Shown: positions 33,650 through 47,885, counted from the first letter of the stretch. The stretch: 64,000 nt of DNA from Allium sativum (GCA_030737875.1 CM060918.1:772452552-772516551), one strand, 5' to 3'. Translations and numbers: made by a program. The notes: generated by a model from the letters alone, not told the origin.

Positions 33650-36600
33650 ACCCCAAGAGACCAAGGCCAACCCGCACTCGAAGATATAACCTCTGTTTTA
33701 GGAAATTCAGTATACATCTTGTTCGATTCTAGAGCGAGCCATTCTTTTATTTCCAAGCGATTAGCAAATCTGTTGAACCTTTCCATATCTATCTTGCATA
33801 GTCCGATAGAGGTAGCCAACCTTATCAGAGGATCTAAGTATCTTGAGCTGTTATGCAAATACCTAGTATTGGAGGTTGACAATGCCAAGTTCCATTGCAA
33901 AGCATATTAATTGGACTTTATGGGGTATGACCTTATCCTAGGTATGGACTGGCTATCGTTTTATGGGGCTGTCATAGATTGTGACAAGAGACTCGTTCAT
34001 CTTAGGAGCCAAGGAGGATGTAACCTAAGTATTCCTTGTAATGTTAGAAAGAAGGGTAAAGCCTTATTATATTCCTTGTCTCCTAATTCTGAAGGACCAT
34101 CTTCAGTCCCTATCGTTTGTGAGTTCTTGGATGTTTTTGAGGAAGTTATGGGACTTCCGCCTCGTAGATAAATCTCCTTTCGTATTGACCTAGAGAAGAA
34201 CACTAGACCTGTAGCACTCCCCTTGAGGCATATGGTGCCTAAGGAAAGAAGTGAGTTAGATAAGCAGATTTCAGAGTTGTTACAAAAAGGTTTTATTCGT
34301 CGAAGTACCTCAGAATGGGGGCACCTGTGGTATTTGTCACCAAAGCAGACGGATCTTTGAGACTTTTTGTGGGCTATAGGGAACTCAATAAATTGACCAA
34401 GAAGAATAGGTACCCTTTACCTACAATCGATGACCTTTTTGACCACTTGGGAGGAGACAGAGTATCTTCTCAACTAGACCTTGCTACTGGATTCACCAGT
34501 TAAGAATTGCGGAGGACAACAAGGACAAAATTGTATTTAGGACGCCAGACGGATTATTCCAATGGGAAGTTATCCCCCTTCAAACTAATGAATGCATCCG
34601 CCTTCTTTTTTAACCTCATGAGTAGAATGTTTAAGGGCATTGTGAATAAAATTATGGTAGTCTTCGTAGATGATATCCTTATATTTTCAAAAGATCGTGA
34701 AGAGCACGAAAAACACTTGAGACAAGTGTTAAGGATATTAAGAAAGAACCAATCGAAAGCAAAAATTTCGAAGTGCCATTTGTGGAGGGAAGAAATAATA
34801 TTTTTAGGACATATTGTGTCAAGCGAAGGCTTAGCCGTAGACCCTGCAAAGATAGAGGCAATCAAGGAATGGAGGACACCTCGAAATGCTATAAATGTAA
34901 GAAGTTTCCTTGGATTGGCAGGGTATTATAGGAAATTTATTAAAGACTTCGCGAAGATTGCTACTCCATTAACCCAATTGACAAGAAACAATTTGGTGTT
35001 CGCTTGGAGTAATAAATGTGATATAGCCTTTAAGAAATTAAAGGAAGTATTAACTGGCGCACCAGTCCTAATTATACCTGATGGTTCAAAATTGTTCACT
35101 GTTTACACGATGCATGTGGGACCGGTTTAGGAGCAGTCCTTATGCAAGAAGGAAGAGTAGTTGCCTATGCTAGTAGACAACTCAAGGATCCAGAGAAAAA
35201 ATATCCCGTGCATGACCTTGAATCAACCGCAGTAGTCTACGCCCATAAGATGTGGAGGCATTATCTTTTAGGGGAGAAATCTAAACTTTTACTGATCATA
35301 AATCCCTTAAGTACTTATTTTCTCAACATGACTTAAACTTGAGACAACAACGTTGGATGGAGTATATTGCCTCATTTGACTTTACAATTCAATATACCCC
35401 GGGAAAGGGGAATATTGTGGCAGATGCTTTGAGTAGGAAACATCTGACTTTGAATGCGATAATAGAATGGAAGCAAATAGATTTCCTCGCTAAATTTAAT
35501 TTGCAAACCTCACCAACCACTTCTAATGGTTTTCTTAGGGTTATGATAATTAGACCTACCCTAAGAGAAAGGATCCAAAGCGCACAAGACTTTGACGAGG
35601 AATCAAGAAGCATAAAGGAGAAAGTAGGAAAGAAAGAGACCTTTCCTCATTCAGTTAGGTATTCGATTAGCAATAATGGGAGCTTACTTTTGGGATGGAC
35701 GAATTTACGTCCCTAAGGATGAAGGGTTGAAGAAAGAAATTCTAGAGGAGTGCCATAGGTCAAAATTGACCGTACACCCGGTGGGGATAACATGTACAAA
35801 GATATGAAGAGGAATCTCCATAGGGAAGGAATGAAGAGAGACGTAGCCGAGTTCGTGGCCAAATGCTTGAAGTGCCATAAAGTCAAAGCGGAGCAAGGGA
35901 AGCCCGAAGGAGGACTGTTACTACCGTTAGAGTTCCCCATGTGGAAGTGGGAAAATATTTCCATGGAATTTATGGATGGACTTCCTAAAAGCCAAAAAGG
36001 TAATGAGGCCATTTGGGTTGCGGTAGATCATCTAAACAAGTGCGCCCATTTTATACCAGTCAAGAAGACAAGGACTGCAACCTCATTAGCCCAATTATAT
36101 GTCAAAGAGATAGTTAGCCTCCATGGAATCTCATCAAGTATCGTGAGTGATTGAGACCCCATGTTCACAAGCGAATTTTGGAGAAGCCTATAAGCAGCAT
36201 TGGGGACGACCCTTAACTTGAGCACAACTTATCATCTGCAGACCGACGGATAGACAAAGAGAGTAAACAGAGTATTAGAAGACTTGCTCAGAGCTTGCAT
36301 CATCGACTTTGAAGGAGTTTGGGAGCAACACCTACCGCTTGTGGAGTTCACGTATAATAATAGTTTTCAAGCGGCTATTGGTATGGGCCCTTTTGAAGCG
36401 CTTTACGGGAGGCCATGCAAATCGCCAACTTGTTGGTGGGAAACTACCGAAAAAGTTATACTCGGACCAGACTTCATCCGTGAATCCACAAAGAAGATAT
36501 CCTTGATTAGGCAGAGAATGAAGGCAGCCCAAGACCGTTAGAAACCGTATGCCGATAAGAGAAGGAGGGAAATAGAGTTTAATGTTGGAGACTTGGTGTT

Positions 36601-37050
36601 CGTAAAAGTATCCCCTCTTAAGAAAACTGTTCGGTTTGGGAAGACTGGGAAGTTGGCTCCCAGATTAGGCCTTTTCGTGTCAGCGAGAAGATATGATCTT
36701 TGGCTTATCGAGTGGATCTCCTGGAGCGTCTATCGGGAATCCATAATGTTTTTCATGTATCTCATCTACGGAAATGCCTTCATGATTCTGCTATCAGACT
36801 CGAGCTTGATGAAATTGGAGACATATAAAAACTATAGTTGGAGTCCATGGTGCCTCGTGCAACTGCAAGGATTGTAGAGCACGGAATCAAGGGACTCCAC
36901 AACAAAAACATTCACCTCGTTCTAGTACAATGGGGAAATGACCCTGCAGAAAGCACATTGAAGACCGAGGATAAGATGAGATAGACTCACCCGGAGATTT
37001 TCTCGGGTAAAAGTTTTCCTCAAAATTTCATTTATGGATGGATCGTGATT
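33650..37050 (+). pseudogene. Element B protease-RT-RNase H-integrase-chromodomain (broken pol)
   Basis: The order is that of Ty3/gypsy. A protease motif DSRASHSF (about 33723; glycine replaced by arginine) is followed by LGMDWLSFYGAV. The RT has [16 protein letters not shown] and FVDDILIFSK (34662-34673). RNase H continues to about 35460 ([14 protein letters not shown]). The integrase has an altered zinc region and a core from about 35950. Its C-terminal domain ends in a chromodomain-like segment (LVLVQWGNDPAESTLKTEDK) before TAG 36982-36984. Stops I can place include TGA 36152-36154 and others near 34169, 34501, 35128, 35714, 36190, 36250 and 36539. There are also several frame changes. This is an old, dead copy. 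Confidence 0.9.
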
Positions 37051-37321
37051 ATTAGATTTGATGTTAGGAAATGGATGCAACACCATTACACCAAGCACTC
37101 ATATAGAAATATATACATATTTAGGTTATTTACATACATATTGCATCTCTTCTTACACGTACATGCTAGGATAGAGCTCACTTTAGTGGGTTCGCAGTTC
37201 CTAATCACCGCGGGTCATGGGTGCTTATGGATGAATTATAAATAACATGGGTGTACAACATGGATGTTTCGTGTGAGTTGTGTTTTTCACCCCTTAAATA
37301 GATTTCGGGATGAAATCTATT

Positions 37322-37336
37322 TTAAGGGGGTAAGAA
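37322..37336 (+). promoter_or_regulatory. Polypurine tract of element B
   Basis: TTAAGGGGGTAAGAA lies immediately before the 3' LTR at 37337. Confidence 0.8.
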
Positions 37337-37569
37337 TGTAACACCCCATAAAATTCATAAGTATTAATTAATAAACAAATAACTAAAAATAAGAAATTAA
37401 ATGTATAGCTGGAAAATGAGATTTTGCAGCTTTAGAATTTTGGCTATGAAATTCTTTTATTTGGATTTGTGGCGAAATTCTGAATCATTTCTGTATATAA
37501 TATGCTAAAAACGGTCAACGTATGAAGAAGTTATGAACGAATGAATTTGGACAGTAAACATAATACATG

Positions 37570-37611
<42 letters not shown>

Positions 37612-39128
37612 TGGATAATATATATGTGTGTGTCCAAGATAAATTCAAAATTGAGAGGGAAGATTTGAATTTTGAAATTTAAGATAAGATCAGGGGACAA
37701 CGTATACTGCATATATGGAATAAGATTAAAAGATTAAGGAACGTATTAAATAAAATAAACAGCTCAACAACGCAGCCTTATTGTGCGTTACAACCCTGAA
37801 AGGGTCGACCCCCCCCCCCCTTAAGGGGTGTTGACCGCTAGGGGTCGACTGCTCAGTGGCTGGACAACCTAATAAAGCTAGCTTAGGGTTTTTCTTAGAG
37901 GATGTATATAAATTAAAGGCTTGGATTATTTCTAAGTAATCCAACGGTTTATGCTCACACGGGCAACTATATATACCCCTCCTATCACACTATGAAAACC
38001 CTAATCATTCTACATCTCTTCCTCCATGATGCTTCTACACGATTGTTAAATTCCAGAGAAAAATAAAAGAATAGGTTTTCTTCAAATTTTCTAACTCAAT
38101 TCTAATTTTCTATCTATTCTAATTTACATAAGTTTATAATTCTGGAATTTAGCATAAACATGTATGTATAAGATTCTAATGTATGTCTCTTACATGTATA
38201 TTATTAGGAGGATTATTGGAGCATGCTTGAACGTAAAGAATTATTGCGGATCTTGTAATTCTACCACAGATTTCTCTCTATTTCGCCTAGATCTATGAGT
38301 GGAATGTGGTTTACTTAAGGCATATTCATGTTTTTAATCGATTGTCATGTGAATAGATATGTCTAAGGGGATTTGGAAATTCGATAATGTAAATATGAAA
38401 ACCACCAATTCTTGTAGCTTGTAATTGCGTATGAATTGTCATGATTAATTAGGTTTTGTGGATTTTCGGTTCTTGTATTGGATTCAAAATGAATATGGGT
38501 ATTGCTATTATTATTAATATTTTATGCAATTCACCTTTATTGTCATTTGATCTTAGCCTAAAAAGGTTTGGATTTGATTGTTTCATGATTTGAATTGGGT
38601 TTGGATCCTATTTTAGGTCTAAATGCATTCACAATTGAAATAGGTCAAATGTAAACATTTTTATGTGAATAACACCAGAAAAAAGGGGTGAACTGGATAA
38701 AATATGGATAAAAAACATACATATGCAAGTATATGTAATACTCTATTTTTAATTCAGTGTTGAAATCATTTCTACATGCATGGGATGCAAGTTGAAATTT
38801 TATATATGTATGTTGTTCCATCCACTGCTATATTGTTATCTTGTCATTAAATTATCATTCCTATGTTCTAGCGGTAAAAGTATGGAAAACCTAACTTGTA
38901 TGCCTTGATTTAGACGAAAGTTGACAATTGCCACCTCGTTAGAACGTTTCACCATTTATACGAATATTTACGTTGTTTAGGCGTTATTATTATTATTATA
39001 CTTATATAAACGTGATCAACGTAATTAATGTTGTATTAATGTAATAAATACGGTTAGGTTAGATTTGAATTTGAAATGTCCCCTTAATAAATATTTTGAT
39101 TGCTTGTGTGTGCGTACATAGAATGGCT

Positions 39129-39176
<48 letters not shown>

Positions 39177-39189
39177 ATAGTGACACATA

Positions 39190-39287
39190 AACACGAGGTT
39201 AGTTGCCATTTGTTGTGGAAGTCTGCCCGGAACCGACTGGCAAATCTAGCAACCATAAGTAGGTCCAACTAATGTGAGATATCTAGG
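39190..39287 (+). other. Folded LTR module, copy B1' (3' LTR of B)
   Basis: Same position in the LTR as 31071-31168. It keeps ACACGAGGTTAGTTG, CTGCCCGGAACCGACTGGC and CAACTAATGTGAGA. The third stem is weakened by substitutions (TTGTTGT against ACCATAA). Confidence 0.6.
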
Positions 39288-39316
39288 TGTCATGGGCCAT
39301 TCAAAAACTTAGTATA

Positions 39317-39409
39317 CTAGAAACGAGGTTAGACCAACTTGTAGTAGAAGCCTGCCTGGAACCGACCGGCATATCCAGCATCTACAGGTGTACGATTTAA
39401 TGTGAGAAG
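39317..39409 (+). other. Folded LTR module, copy B2' (3' LTR of B)
   Basis: Same position as 31207-31302. CTTGTAG can pair with CTACAGG through one wobble around the conserved CCGACCGGC. The outer 3' strand has decayed to GAGAAGTG. Confidence 0.55.
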
Positions 39410-40573
39410 TGTGTATATATATAACTATATATATAAGTCTATTGCATGGGGAAATAAGTAGGTTTACTACGCCTTGAGAAGGTCTTAAGTGGCTGACTCT
39501 ATTTTTATCTAGTTTGGGTCTTAAGTGGTTAGGACTAGGATCCCTCTGAAGGTTTATTCCTTGGAGAGGAACCAAAGTCATGGGACACACCCTTATTAGA
39601 TTTGAGGTAGCTCTTTGGGTCCTCCTTCTCTAAAAGTGGTTAGGCATAAAACGATAATGGAGTAGGGTAGTTCACAGCGATGTCCACTTCCTCTAGATGG
39701 TTGTAAGGGTTCAACTAGGGATAGATTGGTAATTGAATGATACGTGGCCATTGCATGCTCACCAACTGTCTAAGGGAAGTCTTAAGCGACATAGGTGTCC
39801 TACCGGGTAATATCAGTTAAGTAGTAACGTTCGCAATACTACTTCTCATATTACAAATGAGAGAATAGACTTAAGAATGTTAACGTATTAGGATGGGGTC
39901 TAAAAGGGATAAGGGTATGCCTCAACATTATAAGAGATCGTAAGAATCCACCTTTGATAGGGCCATAATTGACCGAGAATGCCATTTCATTGGGTCTTTA
40001 CCCCAAAAACACTAATGGGCGATAGACTTGGATATCCACCCCATTGGTTAGATGCTTATGTTTTTGTGAATATTGTGTGTTGCATAGACATACCTTGACA
40101 TATGTAACCTGCTAAAAATATAGAGTATGGACATTAAGTAACATTATACTTCAGTCACACAGAACTTTATGTTCTAACCCCTCTCCTTAACATCCAACAG
40201 GTCAGTGGATAGGGTAAAAGCCATGGATGAAGTCATGATTGAAGCCGATGATGAAGACGAAGTTGCTATGTTATTATTAGCAGTTATTGCTTTACTTCTT
40301 TTGGAATTTTATTAGAATGAACTATTTGATGTATCTATTGAACAAATGTAACTGTGATTGTTGTCTTTCTGTGGTTTTCAAATAAATGGTACATCTTATT
40401 TGAGTGTTATATTTTCTCTTTCCGCTGTGTAAGATTTCCATTCGAAGTATAAGTTATTTTTATTTGTACAAATGTAATCCTTATAGGAACCAACCACCCA
40501 TTTAGAATGGCTCTAAGTTTCGATGAGCCTTTTCTGGGTAGAAATTTAGGCCCATTCCGGGCGGCTTGTTACA

Positions 40574-41660
40574 AAGTAGTACCTAAAATGAGTTGAGGGT
40601 ATATATACGAGAGAGCGTATTTGTTAATTGATATAAAAATTGATTTATATTGTACTGGTTTATAAGCTGAGTGGGTTACGAATTCTGGTCGATTTGTGGG
40701 ATGCCACGATATCGATAGGAATTTCTAAACACTTAAAAGCGATAAACCGATACAATATGTTTTTGGAAAAGGGCAAATGAAACAATTTTACCCAAAATTA
40801 TATTTTTACGTAAAATGAATAGTTTTCTGAAATTATCGTAATATATGGATGTGTTGATTGTTATTATTATAATCAAATAAAATTATAAAATTGGAATGAG
40901 TATGTATAACCAAATAGAACTTGTTTGTGAATAATATATATAAATACGATGAACTGGAATTGAATTAAAACCAGAATTTGGAATTTAAATCCCAGAAAGT
41001 TGGAAAATATTTTTTGACCTATACTAAGACAATATAGCTTTGTTTTGAAAGGATTTTTGAATGAAAATTGTTTTGAATAGATTTTGAATGTGATATAGCA
41101 CTGAAATCACTTTAGTGGTTAGAAAATAATTCTGATGATGACTGCAGCATGATCAATGTTCATTTTCGAGTTTCTAAGTGACAAATTGCTATCTTAGAAA
41201 TTTTTTGGATGGAAATTTGTGTGAAAGAAAACAATTTGTATTGGAAAATTCAAATGTTTTGAATTTAAGATGGTTGTAAATATATGTATATATTTATGTA
41301 ATTTCTAAAGGATTTGAAATGAAAACCCGGGAATTTGAATACTGGAATTTAAATTTAACTTAAGCAAGTTAAATGGATTGAAATGGATAGATTGAATTGG
41401 AATCAATTTGAATGAAATTGTAAGCATATTAATGGAATATTTATTGGATGTGAATATATTAGTTATAAATCATTCATATTATATAAATGTGAGCATATAT
41501 GATGTATAATATAAATGAAAGCCAAAAGTTTTGGTAGAACTAAAATTGTAGAAGTATGAAGTGTTAAGTTATAGTTAAGTGGGTTTTGAAAAGTTAACGG
41601 GTTTATAACATTTTTCCTACCTTAGTTATTTCGGGCACGAAATTCTTTAAGGGGAAAGAA
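40574..41660 (+). mobile_element. Element X, internal region, 3' part
   Basis: About 1.1 kb of AT-rich sequence without recognisable gag or pol, ending in the polypurine tract AAGGGGAAAGAA (41649-41660). With 23094-23390 the whole interior of X is only about 1.4 kb, so X depends on other elements for its proteins. AAGTA at 40574-40578 is the right-hand flank of B. Confidence 0.7.
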
Positions 41661-43458
41661 TGTAACAACCCAAACTTTTGGCCAATTTATTTTAAATATT
41701 CAATATAGTTTTAAATGTTGAGTTAATAATATAAATGGATATTTATATGGAGATTAACGATTTAATAATCGAATACAATTTAATTTCAAGTATATTGAAT
41801 TATCGTAATACTAAGAACAACTAATAATTGAATTCAAAGTAAAAACTAAAACGAAACAATTCAGACAATCAATATAAATTTTATAAACGATAATAATAAT
41901 AGTATTTATTATCGAGGAGCTGTTTGTTTTGAATTTAAAGTATTTTATCGATTTAATATGATACTTAAGAATAATAAATTTTCAAATGACCTTTGTTTTT
42001 GACGAAACAAATTTCGTTGGGTTCGGAATGTCAAACCATACCAATGTGTCAATTTTCGTCGCTATTGGAGCTCGTATGTGGTCATTTAGAGATGAAACTT
42101 CAGGCGTAAGCTTCAAATAAATATTTTAATAATAAATCCATTAGCTTCTTACACACACTTCAGTAATCTTCATTAGGAAGCTATTTTCTTAAAATAAAGC
42201 CCAAGTTCCCTTTCCTTCTAAAAACAAAACGAATGAAATAAAAATTGATTTTCCTCATTCCCTCTTTTCTTCGTTCATTCTTACAAAACCAAAATCACAT
42301 AAGTCTATCCCCTTTTTATTTTAAAATCCACGAATTTCCCTTTTACTCGTTCAATACAAATCGAACAAGAACCGCCCCTTTTCTCAATTAAAAATCAAAA
42401 AAAAAAAAATCCCTAAAATCATGGAATCGCTTTTGAAGCACTCGTAATAATCTCTTCTTCACACGAGCATGAGTTGTTGAAGGTGCGATGTGAGTTTCAT
42501 TGCTCGATTTCGAGCAGTAAACCTAAAAGAAGTCACGATTGTTTTATGATGTCGGAGTCGGTTGTAAGAGGTCAGTGAGTCTCTTGGGGCAGGTGCAGGT
42601 TGTAGCAAAGTTTGGTGCGACCGATTTTGAGTGTTCGGGAAAATTTGGTCGAGCCTAGTGTTGTTTCATCGCCAGCATAAAGGCCATGAGTTTAATTCGA
42701 GGCTGTTGGGGAATCACCTTAAAGTTCACCGGTGGGAAGGAGGAGCGAATTCTGGTGCTATGGTGATAGTCGGTTAAGATCAAATGGTAGTCAATGGTGT
42801 GAGATGGAGTAGATGGTCTTTGGGTGAATTAGCTACAGGTAGCAGCGGGAAGAAGACTTAATATAAGTAATATATATAGAGGTCGATCAGAGTTTGTTTT
42901 TTTAGTGATATGGAAGCTGCCCGAAAATGGGCAGTAGGTGATAATAGTTCTGATTTGTTTCTTTAGGAATGGTGAATACAATAGTGGGCTGTCATGTGAA
43001 GGAGGATATCCGAACGAGGAATGAAGGAGTTTGTCTTAGACAATAGAAGTTGATGGAGTTGATTGGCAAGTGTGGAGTTTTCTTCGTTATAGGTCGAGTC
43101 AGCGAGGTATACGTTTTCACTAAAATTTAAAAATACCTAGAATGATTTATTTGTTTATTTTTGTAGCTAATTTAAATGAATAAACACTTAATCGATAAAA
43201 TTAATAATCATAGGTGCTAGGTAGATTCATTCAAGACAATTCAAGTCGATTTATAGCCTAAACGAATTGGAATTTAAATGGATATTCAGGAAATAAAATT
43301 ACGGTGAGTAAACTCACTCTCTGGATTCGTTTGTAACTTATTATAAACGAATATTTATTTCATACAATGTTATATGTTGTTTGTTGGTTATTTGGATGCA
43401 TTTAAATATTTTTGTGGCTATTATATATATTAGTTATATTTAGGCTTGGTAGTTGTGG

Positions 43459-43459
<1 letters not shown>

Positions 43460-43500
<41 letters not shown>
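43460..43500. repeat. (AT)n microsatellite in element X LTR
   Basis: About 41 bases of alternating AT. Confidence 0.9.
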
Positions 43501-43503
<3 letters not shown>

Positions 43504-46049
43504 TGGTTGGATATTTCCCGTAGTACCATTAGCAACTGCCCGCAGTATCATTAGCATATGACCCTACGCTCCCCACAATATATTATAGTGGATGACCTTC
43601 TATAGCGCGATATCCTGCCTTGAAGCAGGGTGAGTATATTTATGTTGGCTTACATTTGTGGATACAGGAAAACAGGTTAAAGGAACCAACTGGATTCCTC
43701 AAAATTTATTATTGTTTGTTTTTATATATATTATCATATGTGATGTGTTAGAAAACCTATGATTGAAAATTTGGGTGTTTTAGATGTTTGAATATCACTA
43801 GTCCTAAATATGATATATAAAAATATTGTTAAAATGAATTTCGAGATTTAAAATGGATTTTTTTTTCTAAAATAGAATTTGAATTTCGAATGGGGTAGAA
43901 AATATTAACTTATGTTGAATAATAATAAAAAGTTGTGAATATATAAACGATGTTTATAAATGAAACGCAATAAATTATTGTTGGATAAATTCGGGGATTT
44001 AAATTCAAATGTGAATTTAAAATGGGAATCGTGAATAGTTTGAAATAAGAAACGATGAAATCTATTTTGATGTTCGGAATGTACATTGAATTAAAATAAA
44101 TCCATATAGATTTGTGATTGGAATTCGACTATGCCGGATTTATAAATATAAGTTATTTACAGATAGGGTATTTAAATTGTATTAGATAGAAACTGAAATT
44201 AAATATGAAAATAGATTCTACAATTATATATATATAAGTTATAATAATAAAATATTCGAAGAAGGAATTGGGTTTCAAATAGATTTTGAAATGGAACTTG
44301 TTTATGAAAAAAACAAGGAAGTTAAATTTATAAACGATGTTTATAAATAAGGTGGGATAATTATCAAGGGATAATTTGGAATTATAAATTCAAGTGTGAA
44401 TTTGAAAGTGAATTGGAAATCATTTAGAAAAGGGAATGACGGATGTTATTCCGATATTCAGAATATAAACTGAATTGAGACAAAACTAAGAAATTATATT
44501 TGGAATTCGGTTTCATCGAATTTTATAAAATAATTTATTTCTAACGAAATGGGAAGTTAATATTAAAATTGGAGTTGTAATTGGATTTATAACTGAGTAA
44601 TAAAATAATCGACAATTTGGAATAATCGAAATATTAAGTTAGATTTAAAAGTAAACTGGCATAATCTATATTTAATATTTAAGAAATGGAATTGGAATGT
44701 ATATAATAAATGAAGTTTAACGTTTATACTTAAATATGATTAAAACGAGCTAGCTGCAACGCGGTAGTTCGTAATTGGACGTTTCGAACTTCAATTGAGT
44801 ATATAGAACTCAATTTAAGTCGGAATTCTTTGAAATAAGAATCATCAGGACCAATTGAATATTAGTTTTCTAATAGAAGAGAACAATCTGGATTTTATCT
44901 AATAGATTTTGAGTTATGTCAAAATCAACTTTCCATAAAAACAGCGCTATAATCGTTTGAAAAACATAACGGTTTACTTAATAAAATAAAAGGATTTTAA
45001 GCAAATAAAAATTAGATTTCCATTAGAAAAATCCAGATTTGAGTAATAAAATAAATATGAACTCAAGTGGAGTAAATGGATTGATATTTGAAACAAAAAT
45101 CCGGTTTAAATTATTGAATAGAATTAACTAATTTCAAGAAATTACTTGGTAGAGTTTTGGATAGAAATTGGGCTTTAAAAGGTGAATTGGATTCATGAAT
45201 TTATATTCGAAATCGAATATGAAACTTGAATAAAAATGAAATTCGATTGGTTTATAAGTCAATTAAAAATATGTTTGAACGTGATATGTTCAAATAAAGA
45301 GTGAAATAGGCAAAAGAGCAAATTAAAGAATAAAGTAGCGAGTTAAAAATGATTGGATTGATTTAGAATAAATTGGGAATGGACGTATATATGTTAAATA
45401 GGTATGGAATGAAGAGAATGAAGATTATAATTCGATTGCCCGAGAAAAAGGTACACGGTGAAATTCCATGTGAGATTTTATGAGCCTATTGGGCAAGCCG
45501 TTTCACTTTTTGATTTTCTTTTTGAATGGAAAGGGCCTAGAGAGGAGAGTTGGGGTTTGAGCTATGGAGCTGTACAAAGGAGGTGCTAATGAAATTTTCT
45601 GAAAATTTAAGGAGTTAGAATATTTTTAAGAAATTGATAACTAGAAATCAATATATCAATATATATAGAATTCGATAAGGAAACAAACTTAAAATAGAAC
45701 ATTATAAACAACAAGAAAATCTATAAATTTAAATCTGGTATGAATAGAAAGAGAAACGTATACGCATTTAAAAAATGGATAACTGGTTTTATATGATGTT
45801 GATTATTCGAGATAAGTAGCCTTGTCTGTTTTGAAGTTAAGATGTTATTCAGTCAAGGTCTGAGAGGTAGTTATACCCCAACTTGATTGATTTCATTATT
45901 AACCGATAAATTGAAAGTTTCAGTTAGAAGATTAATGTTTAAATAATATTTAGTTGAATGCAATATTTTGGGTTGTTGTAACGATGTTTTACACAACATT
46001 CATTTCAACCCAAGTAAGTGCACTACAACAAAAACACCATATTACAACT

Positions 46050-46165
46050 TTAATTTTACAACGGTGGTAAACGCACCGTTGTAATAAATGGTTTTTTACA
46101 ATGGTGGTAAAGACACCGTTGTAATAAATGGTTTTTTACAACGGTGGTATTCCCTAAAGTTGTAA
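46050..46165. repeat. CACTA left subterminal repeats
   Basis: Three alternating ACAACGGTGGTA / CACCGTTGTAATAAATGG blocks in both orientations. A mirrored set lies at about 48870-49060. These are the likely binding sites for the mobilising transposase. Confidence 0.75.
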
Positions 46166-47099
46166 TAAACATATTTTTAACAACTTTTTGTTTTGTTAGT
46201 TGTAATAGATGCCATTACAAATTTCATGTTTATAATATATATATTTAATAACTAATTATATTAATATTTAATAATAATTAATATTTAATAATAATTAATA
46301 ATTAATAATAAACTTAGGAATCAATAATATTTATTAAATAATTAATAGTTAATAAGTGGTAATTAATGTTTAATAGTTAATGTTAACTGCTTATTAATTA
46401 ATATTTAGGTGACATATACATTATAAGCTTTTAATAGTTATTACTCGATTATAACTAAGTAGAAATAAGTAAAAGTTAAATAATAACTATTGTTAATATG
46501 AAATAATCCTAATTAATAATTAACATTTAATTAATAACTAATTAGTAAATAATAATTAATAATCAATAATAAGTAAACAAATAAATATTACTTAATTAAT
46601 TAATAATTTACAAATAATTCATCTGTCTGGAGTTCACATGTATTTGCGTGTGAGGTTCAAGTATGTTTTTTTTAAGATGTACCAATTAGTTTATAATCTA
46701 TGATGAACGTAATTTTTTTAATTTAATAATTATTAACTAATAATAACTATAAAAAATAAATTTAATAAATAATCAATAAGTAACAAAATATTTAATAATT
46801 CAAAATTAATCACCATATTACAATTAACTAAATATTTGCAATGTTCGATAGACGACAATTGCAATAACAAATTTATAAAAATTGATTTTTCTCGACATTT
46901 GTAATAAAGGGTTTTTATAATTGGTTTTTCTTGATAATAACTTATACCCGTCATTATTTATAATTTAATATTTAACATCAAATGTTTGATGATCAATATT
47001 CAACATTTAATATTTCATTTATAAGTAATATTTAATATGTAACATTAATAGGTAATAACTAATAACAAAAAGTAATATCTAATACTATTAATAAGTATA

Positions 47100-47660
47100 T
47101 TTACCCTTATGATCCGTCGTCCCAACCAAACGTACCCGACCCGCCATCCCTTATAATCCTAATTCCATCGTAACCCCCTTCATTCACTCAAGCCGCCTCA
47201 CAAATTTCTCAAAACCGAATTGATGAAAAACCCTAGATCCCCTTTTCTTCCTCCGTAACACGAGATAACCGACATCGCAACTACCCCTTCGACCTCCTCA
47301 ATGATTCGCCATCAACCCTAAACCCCCACAGACCACCAGTTCGGCCATCGCCAGCCAACCCCCGAGCCTTCACGACGAGCGATCTCGAATTAAGCTAAGT
47401 TTCTCCTTTTTACGAGTTTTAAATTAGCTGTAATATTTTGTTTGTTTGATTTGGGTTAGATCTATATTTCTATTCATGTGATTTCAGAACCATGGGGCTC
47501 GTATTGGGTTAGATCTATAGTTCGACCATCAGATTGTCTGATTTCAGATATGATTTCGTATTGGGTGTGATACGAATTAAGCTTTGCACTGCTACGGTAT
47601 GTCTATTTTGCTTTTTTCGATGGGTTCTTTGCTTGTTGAGTGGATTTTGGAATTGGTTTA
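47100..47660 (+). other. Gene-like captured segment inside the CACTA
   Basis: A locally GC-richer, C-rich stretch resembling a plant 5' leader (AAAACCCTAGATCCCC, TTCGACCTCCTCAATG) is followed by an intron-like AT-rich part. Further on, a 3'-splice-like TTTCTTAG precedes a short frame at about 48580-48648 (MDIKEKKEHKEINRSRRKLE). I do not recognise a protein. It may be a captured host fragment or degenerate element leader. Confidence 0.3.
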
Positions 47661-47885
47661 TTGAGTTATCGAGGAATTTGAGGAACTATTAGTTGGTTGT
47701 TGGTTTTGAGGAAGTTTCGAAGGGTTTGTTGTGGTTCTATGGTTTTTGCAGCCTTGTGGTTCTATGGTTTTGCTGCTTGGGATTATTGTGATCTGTTCTT
47801 GCAAGTTTTATTTTGGTTTGTCTGTGCATTTTGTGTTCTAATTCAAGGCACAGGAGGCTATTTTGCTTATAAACTTGATGAATAT

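Larger units (their letters stand above)
23391..40573 (+). mobile_element. Element B, decayed chromovirus-type Ty3/gypsy retrotransposon
   Basis: The 5' LTR is 23391-32458 (3218 bp without the Helitron) and the 3' LTR is 37337-40573 (3237 bp). Both start TGTAAC and end TTGTTACA. The interior has a primer site, a broken gag-pol with a C-terminal chromodomain-like segment, and a polypurine tract. The flanks CAGTA and AAGTA agree at four of five positions, consistent with a mutated target duplication. The chromodomain, primer type, long LTRs and domain order fit the Tekay/Del group of chromoviruses. It is inserted in the interior of X. Confidence 0.93.
37337..40573 (+). repeat. Element B, 3' LTR
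   Basis: 3237 bp from TGTAACACCCC to TTGTTACA, uninterrupted. It serves as the empty-site reference for the Helitron in the 5' LTR. It includes the promoter TATA at about 37965-37975, a TA microsatellite at about 39131-39172 and two copies of the folded module (39190-39287, 39317-39409). Confidence 0.93.

Noticed and set aside
46733..46954. Minus-strand 73-codon ORF in the CACTA
   Set aside because: AT-rich chance frame with no transposase motif.
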